Assembly (NCBI GenBank): GCA_023416655.1
Contig: JAEZHK010000013.1
Coordinates: 1-64,000 of the forward strand
DNA: 64,000 bases
Origin: Bacillota bacterium
Lineage (GTDB): Bacteria; Bacillota; Clostridia; Christensenellales; Aristaeellaceae
Reading direction: 5' to 3'
The notes under the pieces are model-generated. The model ran no database searches. It saw only the letters and a program-made list of their open reading frames with translations, and was not told the DNA's origin. This document shows positions 40,501 through 47,437 of this stretch, piece after piece. Each line of letters begins with the position of its first letter. Position 1 is the first letter of the stretch. The position numbers and the translations under genes are program-made.

Positions 40501-42008
40501 CGATTGCCCCTCCCGCTGACAAAATGGTCCCGGCCCGCAAGGCCGCCCGCCATCAGTTCCGCAAGGCCCGTGGTGGCGTCCGGCGCGTCGTCGTGCAGGT
40601 TCGCGCCCTTCCGGAGGTAGCGCGCCATGGCGCGGTGGTACTCCGGCCAGCAAGCGGTCCAGTCGGACGGAAACAGCACATTGTTCATCACGTAAGGCGC
40701 GGCCACCAGGATGCGCGCCTGCTTGTTCTGCCGCTGCAAGCGTGGGATGACGCGCGTCCCGCGCCAACCGCTCCGGCTCCACAAAAGCGCCTCGACGTTC
40801 CGCGCGAAGCCCCGGCCCCCGTTGTTCGACTCGATCCACGCCTCGTGCACGCCCCAGCGCACCAACATGTCGGAAAGCTGCGGCTCCGTGACCTCCATGC
40901 CCCTATCGGAGTACAGTACGTCCAGCACCCACAACCGCCCCTCGAGACGTCCCGCGATCACCGCGCACAGGTAGTCCCTGCCGGTGTCGGCGGTGTCCGC
41001 GTAGCAGAGCACCTTCTCAAACGGCGAAGCGCCGTCCGGCCGGTGCGGAAGTTCCGGATAGGTGGAAAAGTGGTCGTACAGCCGCCCGGTGACGTCGATG
41101 GGCTGCTGCTGGTAGTTGGCCAGCGCGATCTCCTCGCTGGTGGTCCTCAGAATCTGCCGCCAGCGCTCCCAGCTGAGTAGCTCCGGGCACAGCATCTCCC
41201 GCCGTTCCTCGTCTAGGCACGCGGGCATCCTGAGGACGTGCCACCCCGTCGGCTCCCGTTCGATCAGCCGCCCGGTCAGGTCACCCGCCGCCCAGCGGGT
41301 CATCACCACAATCTGCACGGCCCCCTCTTCGAGCCGGGAAAAGAACGTGTCATTGTACCAAGCGAACTGCGCGTTGAGCGCGGCCTCGTTCATGGCCTCC
41401 AGGTGGTTCTTGACCGGGTCGTCGATGATGCCGATGGAGCAGCCCACGCCGGTGATCGTGCCGCCGAACCCGGCGGCCAGAAAGCTCATCGGCTGCCCCT
41501 CCAGCGCCCACAGGCCGGAAGCCGCGTCGCCCTTTTTGAGCCGCACGCCGGGAAACACATCGGAGAAGATCCGCCCGCTCCCGCCCGCGCGGGTGGCGGC
41601 GATGCCGTTTCGGACCGCGCGGGAGAACCGTTCCGCCAGCGTCTCGTTGTAGCTGACGGTGATGATCTTCTCCTCGGGGTTCCGCCCCAGTGCCCATTGG
41701 TTGAACAGCGAAAGCGTATAGCTCTTGCCCATCCGGGGCGGCAGGTTCACGATCAGCTTCCGGCAACCCGCGCCGTCGGGGCCTTCCAACCTCCGCTCTA
41801 GAAGCGCCTGCAGCGCCTCCGCCAACTGGCGAAGATGCGGCCTGTCCTCCCGGAAAAACCTAGGATTGATCGCGCGGCAGTAGGCCCAGAAATTCCGCCT
41901 CGCCTCCGCGAGATTCCCTTCACCCACGATCTCCCGGAGGATGTCCCGCTTGCGTCCCAAAGGCGCACCCCTTTCCAGCCCGCAAAGAATCCGTCTCCCC
42001 TCCGCCAT
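40497..42008 (-). CDS. Terminase large subunit
   Basis: This is the ATPase-nuclease motor that packages phage DNA, about 503 residues. Walker A is LPPRMGKSY (about 89-97), Walker B SIGIIDDPV (Asp-Asp about 196-197), and the coupling motif is VVMTRWAAGDL. The nuclease half has CYADTADTGRDYLCAVIAG, VTEPQLSDMLVRWG, WIESNNGGRGFARNV and the late NLHDDAPDATTGL with acidic residues. The frame is open for another 60 codons through repeat R1; the start at MAEGRRILCG is the first outside it, with only a weak GCGAGG site. Confidence 0.92.
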   Translation of the reverse strand: MAEGRRILCGLERGAPLGRKRDILREIVGEGNLAEARRNFWAYCRAINPRFFREDRPHLRQLAEALQALLERRLEGPDGAGCRKLIVNLPPRMGKSYTLSLFNQWALGRNPEEKIITVSYNETLAERFSRAVRNGIAATRAGGSGRIFSDVFPGVRLKKGDAASGLWALEGQPMSFLAAGFGGTITGVGCSIGIIDDPVKNHLEAMNEAALNAQFAWYNDTFFSRLEEGAVQIVVMTRWAAGDLTGRLIEREPTGWHVLRMPACLDEERREMLCPELLSWERWRQILRTTSEEIALANYQQQPIDVTGRLYDHFSTYPELPHRPDGASPFEKVLCYADTADTGRDYLCAVIAGRLEGRLWVLDVLYSDRGMEVTEPQLSDMLVRWGVHEAWIESNNGGRGFARNVEALLWSRSGWRGTRVIPRLQRQNKQARILVAAPYVMNNVLFPSDWTACWPEYHRAMARYLRKGANLHDDAPDATTGLAELMAGGLAGRDHFVSGRGNR

Positions 42009-42036
42009 CCTCGCGTTATCTTCGGGGGAATCGCAC

Positions 42037-42305
42037 CTCCGGAGGCTTGGAGGGCCGCAGCCCTCCATCTTCAACGCATATGTATCGGCTTTGCCGGTAC
42101 ATATGGATTTCACCAAAGGGCGCGCCTGCCCGCCCAAGGTTGGTTTCCCTTTGGGAAACCAAGTCGCTTCGCGACCGCGACATTCCAATGGTTTGGAATG
42201 TTGCGCCGAGTCGGGAAATCAATACCTGCCGTCCGGATCAGGAATTTTAGCAATCCGCCCCCGTTGCCCTCGCAATCGCTTACGACGAAGTCGAAAGCGA
42301 TTGCT
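42037..42305. repeat. Repeat family R1 copy b (inverted), between small and large terminase
   Basis: The same modules as 6402-6609 in reverse: GCAATCGCTT hairpin, TTGCTAAAATTC, GGGCGGGCAGGCGCGCCC, CCGGCAAAGCCG, GGAGGGCTGCGGCCCTCC. An extra hairpin module (TTCCAAACCATTGGAA, GGTTTCCC...GGGAAACC) is present only here. The element reaches into the small terminase: the last seven codons and the stop of that gene are repeat sequence. Confidence 0.82.
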
Positions 42306-42927
42306 CCACGACCAGCGCCTCGATCCGCTCCCACAACTCCGGCGCTCGCTTCAGCGCCTCCCGCAGCTCCTTCACCGCCTCCGCCCGGGCCTCCGCGCGC
42401 AGCCTCTTGCGCTCGCCCGCGGTCTTCTCATACTGGACGGCGGCCCGCGCCGCCTGAATCAGCCCGGCGGCGGCCTTGTCGGCGGGCAGGTCGGCGAACA
42501 TCTCCCCGCCGTCGCCGATCCTCCGGCCCAGCTTCCCGATCACCAGCGCCAGCGCCGCGCCCGCCGCGTCGAAACCGGACTGCTTCTCCATCCACCGGTT
42601 CAGCGCGTCGAGCTGCCGTTCGAACAGATCTTCCATTCGTTCGTCCGCGGCTTTCCTCGCCTCATGCCGCCCGACCGCGCCCTTGGTGATGGCAAATCCC
42701 ATCTTTTCCAGCTCGTCCGCGATGCGCTGATAGGTGCAACCGCCCTCCTTTAGCATCCGGTCGATGGTCTCCCGCGCTTCCTGTGGCAGCTCGTCCACCC
42801 TCGCGGCGGTGCGGTCTTTCCCAGCATTTGATGCCTTCGACCCGGCTTTCCGGGCCTGACTCGAAATCAGGTGAGCTTCTTCCGCCCGCGCCCCGCCGCG
42901 CGCCGCGGCCTCAAGCGCGCCGCCCAT
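42280..42927 (-). CDS. Terminase small subunit, Mu gp27-like (DUF3486)
   Basis: This 215-residue DNA-recognition subunit of the packaging motor has the DUF3486 pattern: VDELPQEARETIDRMLKEGG followed by the helix-turn-helix TYQRIADELEKMGFAITKGAVGRH, then a long helical arm (RMEDLFERQLDALNRWMEKQ, RKRLRAEARAEAVKELREAL). This family is typical of Mu-like transposable phages. The C-terminal residues QSLSTSS and the stop come from repeat R1 that follows. Confidence 0.85.
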   Translation of the reverse strand: MGGALEAAARGGARAEEAHLISSQARKAGSKASNAGKDRTAARVDELPQEARETIDRMLKEGGCTYQRIADELEKMGFAITKGAVGRHEARKAADERMEDLFERQLDALNRWMEKQSGFDAAGAALALVIGKLGRRIGDGGEMFADLPADKAAAGLIQAARAAVQYEKTAGERKRLRAEARAEAVKELREALKRAPELWERIEALVVEQSLSTSS

Positions 42928-43246
42928 CCCCGAAGATCACGCCGGGGTCGTCGATGTCTCCCTCGGCCAGGTTGCAGCCCGCGGCGGTCAGCTGCACCAT
43001 CGCGCCGCGCAGCGGCGTCAGTTCCGGCTCACAGCCCTCCCTGTAGCCGATGGTCACGAAGCCCTTCTTCGGATCGGCCAGGTAGAACAGCTGCGCGGGC
43101 ACCTCGGTTTCGGCGGCGGGGTGTTCGCCCATCAGCGCGAACACCAGCGTCTTGACCGGCAGCGGCGGCCGGCCGAAGTCCTTGTACAGCATGCTTACGA
43201 TGTCGCCGCGCAGCTGCTTGCGCTTGACCAGATCGGTATTCGCCAT
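42911..43246 (-). CDS. Mu-like early-late region protein, function unknown
   Basis: This 111-residue protein lies between the DUF2730-like gene and the small terminase, where Mu-type phages carry gp26-like proteins. It starts ANTDLVKRKQLRGDIVSMLY after AGGAGG and reads DFGRPPLPVKTLVFALMGEH and PAQLFYLADPKKGFVTIGYR, a likely winged-helix-like alpha/beta fold. Overlaps the next gene by 17 bases. Function cannot be stated. Confidence 0.7.
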   Translation of the reverse strand: MANTDLVKRKQLRGDIVSMLYKDFGRPPLPVKTLVFALMGEHPAAETEVPAQLFYLADPKKGFVTIGYREGCEPELTPLRGAMVQLTAAGCNLAEGDIDDPGVIFGDGRRA

Positions 43247-43279
43247 CCTCATCCTCCTCATCGCATCGAAACCCGTATG

Positions 43280-43597
43280 TCAGCCCACATCCCTGTCCCT
43301 GAAACCGTTCACGATCAGCTCGCGAATCTGGCTGAGCTGCGCCTCGATGTTCTGGCTCATGCGGATCAGGTCGTCGCGCAGCGCGTACTTCTCGGGCAGC
43401 TGCGTCAGCAGCATGTCGTAGCGGTCCTCCTGACGGCCCACGCGCTTTTCCAGCGCGTCCATCCGCGCGCCGGTGGCCTTTTCGCTGCGCTCGATCTTGT
43501 CCTCAAGTTCCGATATCAGGCGCCTGATGAACCACGCGAGCGCCGCGACCATCAGCCCCACTAGAAACGTCACGATCCAGTACGCGTACTGCTCCAT
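43280..43597 (-). CDS. Mu gp25-like membrane-anchored coiled coil (DUF2730-like)
   Basis: This 105-residue protein has one N-terminal helix (YWIVTFLVGLMVAALAWFI) followed by a continuous coiled coil (RLISELEDKIERSEKATGAR, MDALEKRVGRQEDRYDMLLT) and a short tail. Layout and position before gp26/gp27-like genes match the DUF2730 proteins of Mu-like phages. Role is unknown; a lysis or membrane-anchoring task has been guessed for relatives. Confidence 0.72.
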   Translation of the reverse strand: MEQYAYWIVTFLVGLMVAALAWFIRRLISELEDKIERSEKATGARMDALEKRVGRQEDRYDMLLTQLPEKYALRDDLIRMSQNIEAQLSQIRELIVNGFRDRDVG

Positions 43598-43718
43598 CCC
43601 CTCACCCCGCTTTTTCGGCGGATAAAAAATCCGGCCGTGTTTCCACTGCCGGAATCATACCCGATCCCTGCGCCGAACGCCGCGCGAAGCGGTTCGTAGT
43701 TTCCTTTCGCCTAGCCAC

Positions 43719-44181
43719 CCGCCAGACCGGCCCCCTTTTGATCGTCAGCCCCGCGCCGCCAGACTGAATTCATCGTGTGATTGTCAGCCTCACGCCTGCC
43801 AGACTGGACCCGCCTTTTGACCGTCAGCCTCGCGCCACACCCCGCCCCGGCGCGTCGGACCATCTGCACCGTCCGCATCGATACGCCGTAGCGCCGGGCC
43901 AAAGCCGTGGTATTCATGCCGTCGTACTCCGACAGGACGAGCCTCACGCTCGCCAGACTGAACCACTTTTTGACCGTCAGCCTCGCACCACACCCCGCCC
44001 CGGCGCGTCGGACAGGATCATCTGCACCGTCCGCATCGATACGCCGTAGCGCCGGGCCAATGCCGCGGTGTTCATGCCGTCATACTCCGACCGGATGCGC
44101 CTCACGCCCGCCAGACTGACCCCGCCTTTTGATCGTCAGCCTCACGCCCGCCAGACTAACCCCTCCCTTTTGATCGTCAGC
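43719..44181 (-). repeat. Tandem array: two extra HTH units and six 31-33-base linkers
   Basis: The 580-base space between the Mor-like gene and the DUF2730-like gene is filled with duplicates of the Mor-like gene end. HTH units lie at 43829-43946 and 43981-44104, and both read EYDGMNT(A/T)ALARRYGVSM like the gene itself. Linkers of the form GCCAGACTG...TTTTGATCGTCAGCC lie at 43721, 43758, 43798, 43950, 44110 and 44150. The 43981 unit keeps the same stop as the gene; the 43829 unit has lost six bases and runs on. Confidence 0.85.
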
Positions 44182-44455
44182 CTCGCGCCACGCCCCGCCC
44201 CGGCGCGTCGGACAGGATCATCTGCACCGTCCGCATCGATACGCCGTAGCGCCGGGCCAAAGCCGCGGTGTTCATGCCGTCGTACTCCGACCGGATGCGC
44301 CTCGCGCGCTGCGCCGCCACCAGCGCGTCCAGCTTCGGGATGTAGAGCGGCGCGCCGCCGTAGGCCTCGCACAGCTGAAGCGTCGCCTCCAGGCCAATGA
44401 CCTCCGCCAGCCTCCGGTGCGCCTCGGGCAGCATATCCCGCGTAATGCCTTCCAT
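44177..44455 (-). CDS. Mor-like transcription activator
   Basis: This 92-residue protein resembles Mor/C activators that switch on middle and late genes of Mu-like phages. The N-terminal part is EGITRDMLPEAHRRLAEVIG with the Mor-type LEATLQLCEAYGGAPLYIPK. The C-terminal helix-turn-helix reads EYDGMNTAALARRYGVSMRT. AAAGGGGAG six bases upstream sets the start; a longer frame adds 11 residues without a site. Its C-terminal HTH is duplicated twice downstream. Confidence 0.82.
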   Translation of the reverse strand: MEGITRDMLPEAHRRLAEVIGLEATLQLCEAYGGAPLYIPKLDALVAAQRARRIRSEYDGMNTAALARRYGVSMRTVQMILSDAPGRGVARG

Positions 44456-44489
44456 ATCGATCTCCCCTTTCAAGCCGGAAAGACGCACC

Positions 44490-44641
44490 GCTCTCCCGGC
44501 ATGCCGTCGTTCTTACGCACCCTTCGCATCCTCCACCTCGCGGTTTGCCGCTTCTTCCATGCGCCGCTCTCCCGGCATGCCGTCGTTCTTACGCACCCTT
44601 CGCGCCCTCTGCCTCGCGGTTTCCCGCTTCTTCCACGCGCC
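44490..44641. repeat. 76-base tandem duplication at the end of the XRE-like gene
   Basis: Two units, 44490-44566 and 44568-44641, share CGCTCTCCCGGCATGCCGTC, GTTCTTACGCACCCTTCGC and CTCGCGGTTT with few differences. The right unit holds the last codons and stop of the XRE-like gene; the left one is a dead copy. Confidence 0.85.
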
Positions 44642-45080
44642 GAGCCGCCGTCCTCGCGCAGGTGATGGCCAACACCTGCGCCCTGGTCAGCCGCAACATC
44701 CGGCCGACGCGTTTTGCCAGCTCCGGCGCGGTGACGCTGCCGCACTCCAGGTGCCACATCAGCTTTGCGCTGACGCGGCAGACATGGGCCGCTGCCTCGG
44801 TCGTCGGGTAGCGCGCCGCCCGCGCACGCTCAAACCACCCCTCCGGCAGCGTCAGAAGGCCCTGCCCCGGGGCTTTACGCTCCCGCCGGATGGCCACGTC
44901 CCGCGCGCCCTCTTCCAACTGACAGCTGCGGGCTATTCGGTTGCCTTCCCGTTCCCGCCGGATGGCCGAATCCCGCGCGTCCGCCTCCATCCGCTCGCCC
45001 TCGTTCAGCGGCAGGCGCTCCAGCCCCTCGTCGATCCGCCTGATCGCTTTCAGTTCCTCCCCCGTAAACAGCGGTTTCAT
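44589..45080 (-). CDS. XRE-like DNA-binding protein, first gene of the early transcript
   Basis: This 163-residue protein starts KPLFTGEELKAIRRIDEGLE and is rich in charged repeats (SAIRREREGNRIAR, DVAIRRERKAPGQG). Near the C-terminus a helix-turn-helix-like region reads YPTTEAAAHVCRVSAKLMWH then CGSVTAPELAKRVGRMLRLT. It is the first gene downstream of the minus-strand promoter and operator at 45176-45204, the place of Cro-like or antirepressor genes. GGGAGGACGGGC precedes the ATG. Confidence 0.65.
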   Translation of the reverse strand: MKPLFTGEELKAIRRIDEGLERLPLNEGERMEADARDSAIRREREGNRIARSCQLEEGARDVAIRRERKAPGQGLLTLPEGWFERARAARYPTTEAAAHVCRVSAKLMWHLECGSVTAPELAKRVGRMLRLTRAQVLAITCARTAARRVEEAGNREAEGAKGA

Positions 45081-45122
45081 GCCCGTCCTCCCTTTCGCGC
45101 CACATCCGGCGGTTCTTCCGGC

Positions 45123-45151
45123 TTTACAACCCGTCTTCCCCGTGCTATACT
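45123..45151 (+). promoter_or_regulatory. Promoter of the S24 repressor
   Basis: TTTACA and TATACT are separated by 17 bases on the plus strand. It faces the early promoter, so each transcript runs through the other promoter. Confidence 0.7.
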
Positions 45152-45175
45152 AAAACCGAACATCCTTTCGCCCGG

Positions 45176-45204
45176 ATTATATCTTAGTTTACTAAGATTG
45201 TCAA
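45176..45204 (-). promoter_or_regulatory. Early promoter with perfect operator in its spacer
   Basis: On the minus strand TTGACA (45199-45204) and TATAAT (45176-45181) are 17 bases apart. The spacer is almost wholly an 18-base perfect palindrome, ATCTTAGTTTACTAAGAT (45181-45198), the likely binding site of the adjacent repressor. Confidence 0.85.
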
Positions 45205-45241
45205 GGTGTTCTTTTCTCGATTTTGATGGGAGGGGCACGCC

Positions 45242-46156
45242 GTGTTCTACGCCCGCCTGGATCAATTGTGCAGGGAGTCCGGCACGTCGGTGGCCGCGGT
45301 GGCGGAGAACGTGCTGCACGTCTCGAGCGGCGCGCCGACCTTCTGGAAGAAGGGCGCTTCGCCCAAAGCCGCGATCGTGGCGATTGCCGCGCGGCACTTT
45401 GGCGTCTCTGCGGACTTCCTCCTGGGCCTGACCACGGAAAAGCGCGCGCTGGACAATGCCCGTTCGCTGGACGAGGACGAATCCCGCCTCGTGGACGCGC
45501 TGCGTAGCGCGCCGGAGGCGGTCCGGCAGGCGGTGTTCGGCATGGCTTCCTCCGCGCTTGAATCCGAAAGGCCCGCCCCCGGCGATCCCTCGCAAGCGAA
45601 CGACCCTGCCTCCTGGCACCTCTCGCAGACGAATAACCCCACCCCCCGGAACCTCTCGCTGGCGGACGGCCCCGCCTCCGTAGAACCCGCGCATGCTCCA
45701 CGGCGCGCCGAAATCCGCCCGTTCCCACCCCCGAAGGCCCAACCAAAAAAACCCGCCCGCGCCTACAAGGGCGTGGAGGGCCGCGCCGCGGCAGGCCCGC
45801 CGATCACCGCGGTGCCGGAGGACGAGCGCCGCATTCTCGTTCCGGTCAAATACACCGGCGAGCAGTACTTCATCGTGCAGGCCGAGGGCGACTCGATGCT
45901 GGGCATTCTGAACGACGGCGACTATTGTGTGTTCAACAAGCGCGGCGTCTTTGATAGCGGTCACATCGCGCTGGTGCAGGTGGACGGCCCCACCGACCAG
46001 CCGGACGCGACGATCAAGCGCGTCTACCGCCGCCCGGGCAACAAGGTGGAATTGCGCTCCGAGAACCCCAAATACCTGCCGATGCTCTACCCCGCCGAAG
46101 AGGTGGTGCTGATGGGCGAACTGGTGGCGGTTCTTCCCCAGAACGAAACGACTTGA
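45242..46156 (+). CDS. Phage repressor, HTH plus S24 autopeptidase (CI/LexA type)
   Basis: This 304-residue protein has an N-terminal XRE-type HTH (YARLDQLCRESGTSVAAVAE, FWKKGASPKAAIVAIAARHF, then GVSADFLLGL). A long Pro/Ala linker follows (about 105-180), then an S24 peptidase domain. The catalytic Ser is about 218 in AEGDSMLG, the Lys about 259 in ATIKRVYRR, and a likely Ala-Gly self-cleavage site is in RAAAGPP (about 184-185). Such repressors cleave themselves during the SOS response and induce the prophage. GTG start after GGGAGGGG. Confidence 0.9.
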   Translation: MFYARLDQLCRESGTSVAAVAENVLHVSSGAPTFWKKGASPKAAIVAIAARHFGVSADFLLGLTTEKRALDNARSLDEDESRLVDALRSAPEAVRQAVFGMASSALESERPAPGDPSQANDPASWHLSQTNNPTPRNLSLADGPASVEPAHAPRRAEIRPFPPPKAQPKKPARAYKGVEGRAAAGPPITAVPEDERRILVPVKYTGEQYFIVQAEGDSMLGILNDGDYCVFNKRGVFDSGHIALVQVDGPTDQPDATIKRVYRRPGNKVELRSENPKYLPMLYPAEEVVLMGELVAVLPQNETT

Positions 46157-46213
46157 CGCCAATCCAAAGCACTGCTTTGGACGATAAAAAATTTCGTATT
46201 GGTACGACACAGC

Positions 46214-46241
46214 AAAGGACCGGGCGATTGTCCGGTCCTTT
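46214..46241 (+). terminator. Terminator after the phage repressor
   Basis: AAAGGACCGG and CCGGTCCTTT arms form a strong hairpin 57 bases after the repressor stop. Confidence 0.85.
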
Positions 46242-46378
46242 CGTATATGTGATTTCATCCAAGACATTCCATGGGAATCCGTCCTCATAAGCCTGCGTCA
46301 CGTTCAGCCGTGGCTCCGGTTTCCCGATGGAATCCCCGTCCTCTGCGGACGCGCTTTTATCGGGTAACGTCCTGGAGA

Positions 46379-47242
46379 TCAGGCCGTTTCCTGGATTTCC
46401 TCTTCCGAGGCCTCTTCCGCAGCCGAAGTCTCCTCCGAAGCCGGAGTTTCCTCCTCAACCGAAGCCCCCTCCGCAGCCAAGACTTCTTCCGCAGCCGGGG
46501 CTTCCTCCACAGCCGGAGCTTCCTCCACAGCCGGAGCTTCCTCCACAGCCGGGGCTTCCTCCACAGCCGGGGCTTCCTCCACAGCCGGGACTTCTTCCGC
46601 AGCCGGGACTTCCCCCGCGACCGGAGCCTCTACCGCAGCCGGAACATCCTCTACGGCCGGAACATCTTCCACAGCCGGGACTTCTTCAACCAGAGGGGTT
46701 TCCTCCGCAACAGGAACCTCCTCAGCCGGAGCCTCCTCGTTCACGTTCGCGGCCAAATCCTCCGGCAGTCGCACCTTGCCGATCTCGGAGAGAATGCTCT
46801 CCCTGCCCGCAAACTGCCCCTTCTTCGCGCCGAGCAGCGCGTAGCATTCCCGGACCGAGCCGTGGTTTTTCGTAATGATCCCGGCCAAGTACTGCTGCTC
46901 CCGGTAGCTCAGGTTCGGGTCCGGCGCGTTCTGGAAGGTGACGACATACACATCCTTGTCGGTAAAATCGGCGCCTGCGGCAAAGGCGTTCATGGCGGGC
47001 GCCGTGCTCCCGGCCCAGATGGGGGACATCAGGTAGACGCGCCGGGCGCCCACGATGTCCTTCCAGGGGTCGCCCTCCAACTGGGATTTCATCCTCAGCA
47101 GCGCCATGAGCGCGCTACCCGCGCTGCGCTCCTTGAGTTCGACCAGCCTGGCACTCAGGCGCTCACTCAAAATTTCCGCGCCAAGCCTTGTGTTTCCGCC
47201 GCGAGAGAAGAAGACCACCGCCGTATCCGGTTGATGCGTCAT
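46379..47242 (-). CDS. Flavodoxin-like protein with repeat-rich acidic tail
   Basis: The first ~170 residues have the flavodoxin-like fold: FMN phosphate loop VVFFSRGGNTRLGAE, then RRVYLMSPIWAGSTAPAMNA and YVVTFQNAPDPN. The remaining ~115 residues are acidic; the core is repeats of AVEEAP encoded by an 18-base unit (about 46500-46610) flanked by varied EEVPAVE/AAEEV units. It follows the glycyl radical enzyme on the same strand, though a terminator lies between. A role as electron donor to the radical-SAM activase is plausible but inferred. AGGAGGG sets the start. Confidence 0.78.
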   Translation of the reverse strand: MTHQPDTAVVFFSRGGNTRLGAEILSERLSARLVELKERSAGSALMALLRMKSQLEGDPWKDIVGARRVYLMSPIWAGSTAPAMNAFAAGADFTDKDVYVVTFQNAPDPNLSYREQQYLAGIITKNHGSVRECYALLGAKKGQFAGRESILSEIGKVRLPEDLAANVNEEAPAEEVPVAEETPLVEEVPAVEDVPAVEDVPAAVEAPVAGEVPAAEEVPAVEEAPAVEEAPAVEEAPAVEEAPAVEEAPAAEEVLAAEGASVEEETPASEETSAAEEASEEEIQETA

Positions 47243-47398
47243 GGCAATCCCTCCTATACCGTCGATCGCACGCCTCCTCAGGCCCTTCCGGGCCAATTCC
47301 CGCAAAAATTTCTCCCGCTTTACAAAAACATCATGGCATAAAGCCGCGCCGCTGTCAAGTGTATGCGCCTCGCACGACGGCATTACGCTCGGCAAAAC

Positions 47399-47425
47399 AA
47401 AAGCCGCGCATCTCTGCACGGCTTT
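47399..47425 (-). terminator. Terminator after the glycyl radical enzyme gene
   Basis: Read on the minus strand, AAAGCCGTGCAGAGATGCGCGGCTTTTGTTTT-type hairpin (arms AAAGCCG and CGGCTTT) with a T-rich tail lies 13 bases past the stop. Confidence 0.85.
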
Positions 47426-47437
47426 GATGGACTCCCA

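Larger units (their letters stand above)
26937..46241. mobile_element. Compact prophage-like element, no integrase or replication genes seen
   Basis: The 19.3-kb block is bounded by a terminator at each side. In minus-strand order it holds regulators, Mu-like small genes, small and large terminase, portal, scaffold, capsid, neck, tail tube, tail chaperones, tape measure, distal tail protein, tail-associated protein, fibre, endolysin and holin. A divergent S24 repressor sits at the right end. No integrase, transposase, replication protein, recombinase or flanking direct repeats were found. The Mu-like genes suggest descent from a transposable siphophage that lost its transposition module. Alternatively it may be a domesticated particle-forming cluster. 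Confidence 0.85.

Noticed and set aside
43719..44310. Repeated 31-33-base units as a possible CRISPR array
   Set aside because: Spacing between units is irregular, the intervening sequence is itself repeated (HTH copies), units vary, and no cas gene is present.
44589..45080. MuA-type transposase or Cro assignment for the first early gene
   Set aside because: It has neither the DDE catalytic core nor a clear Cro-like size; only an XRE-like HTH region is supportable.
26800..46400. attL/attR direct repeats at the phage borders
   Set aside because: Compared the flanks by eye; no shared stretch beyond chance was found, so no attachment site is claimed.
46490..46700. 18-base repeats as a CRISPR or regulatory iteron array
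   Set aside because: The repeats are in frame within a protein gene and encode AVEEAP; no spacers.
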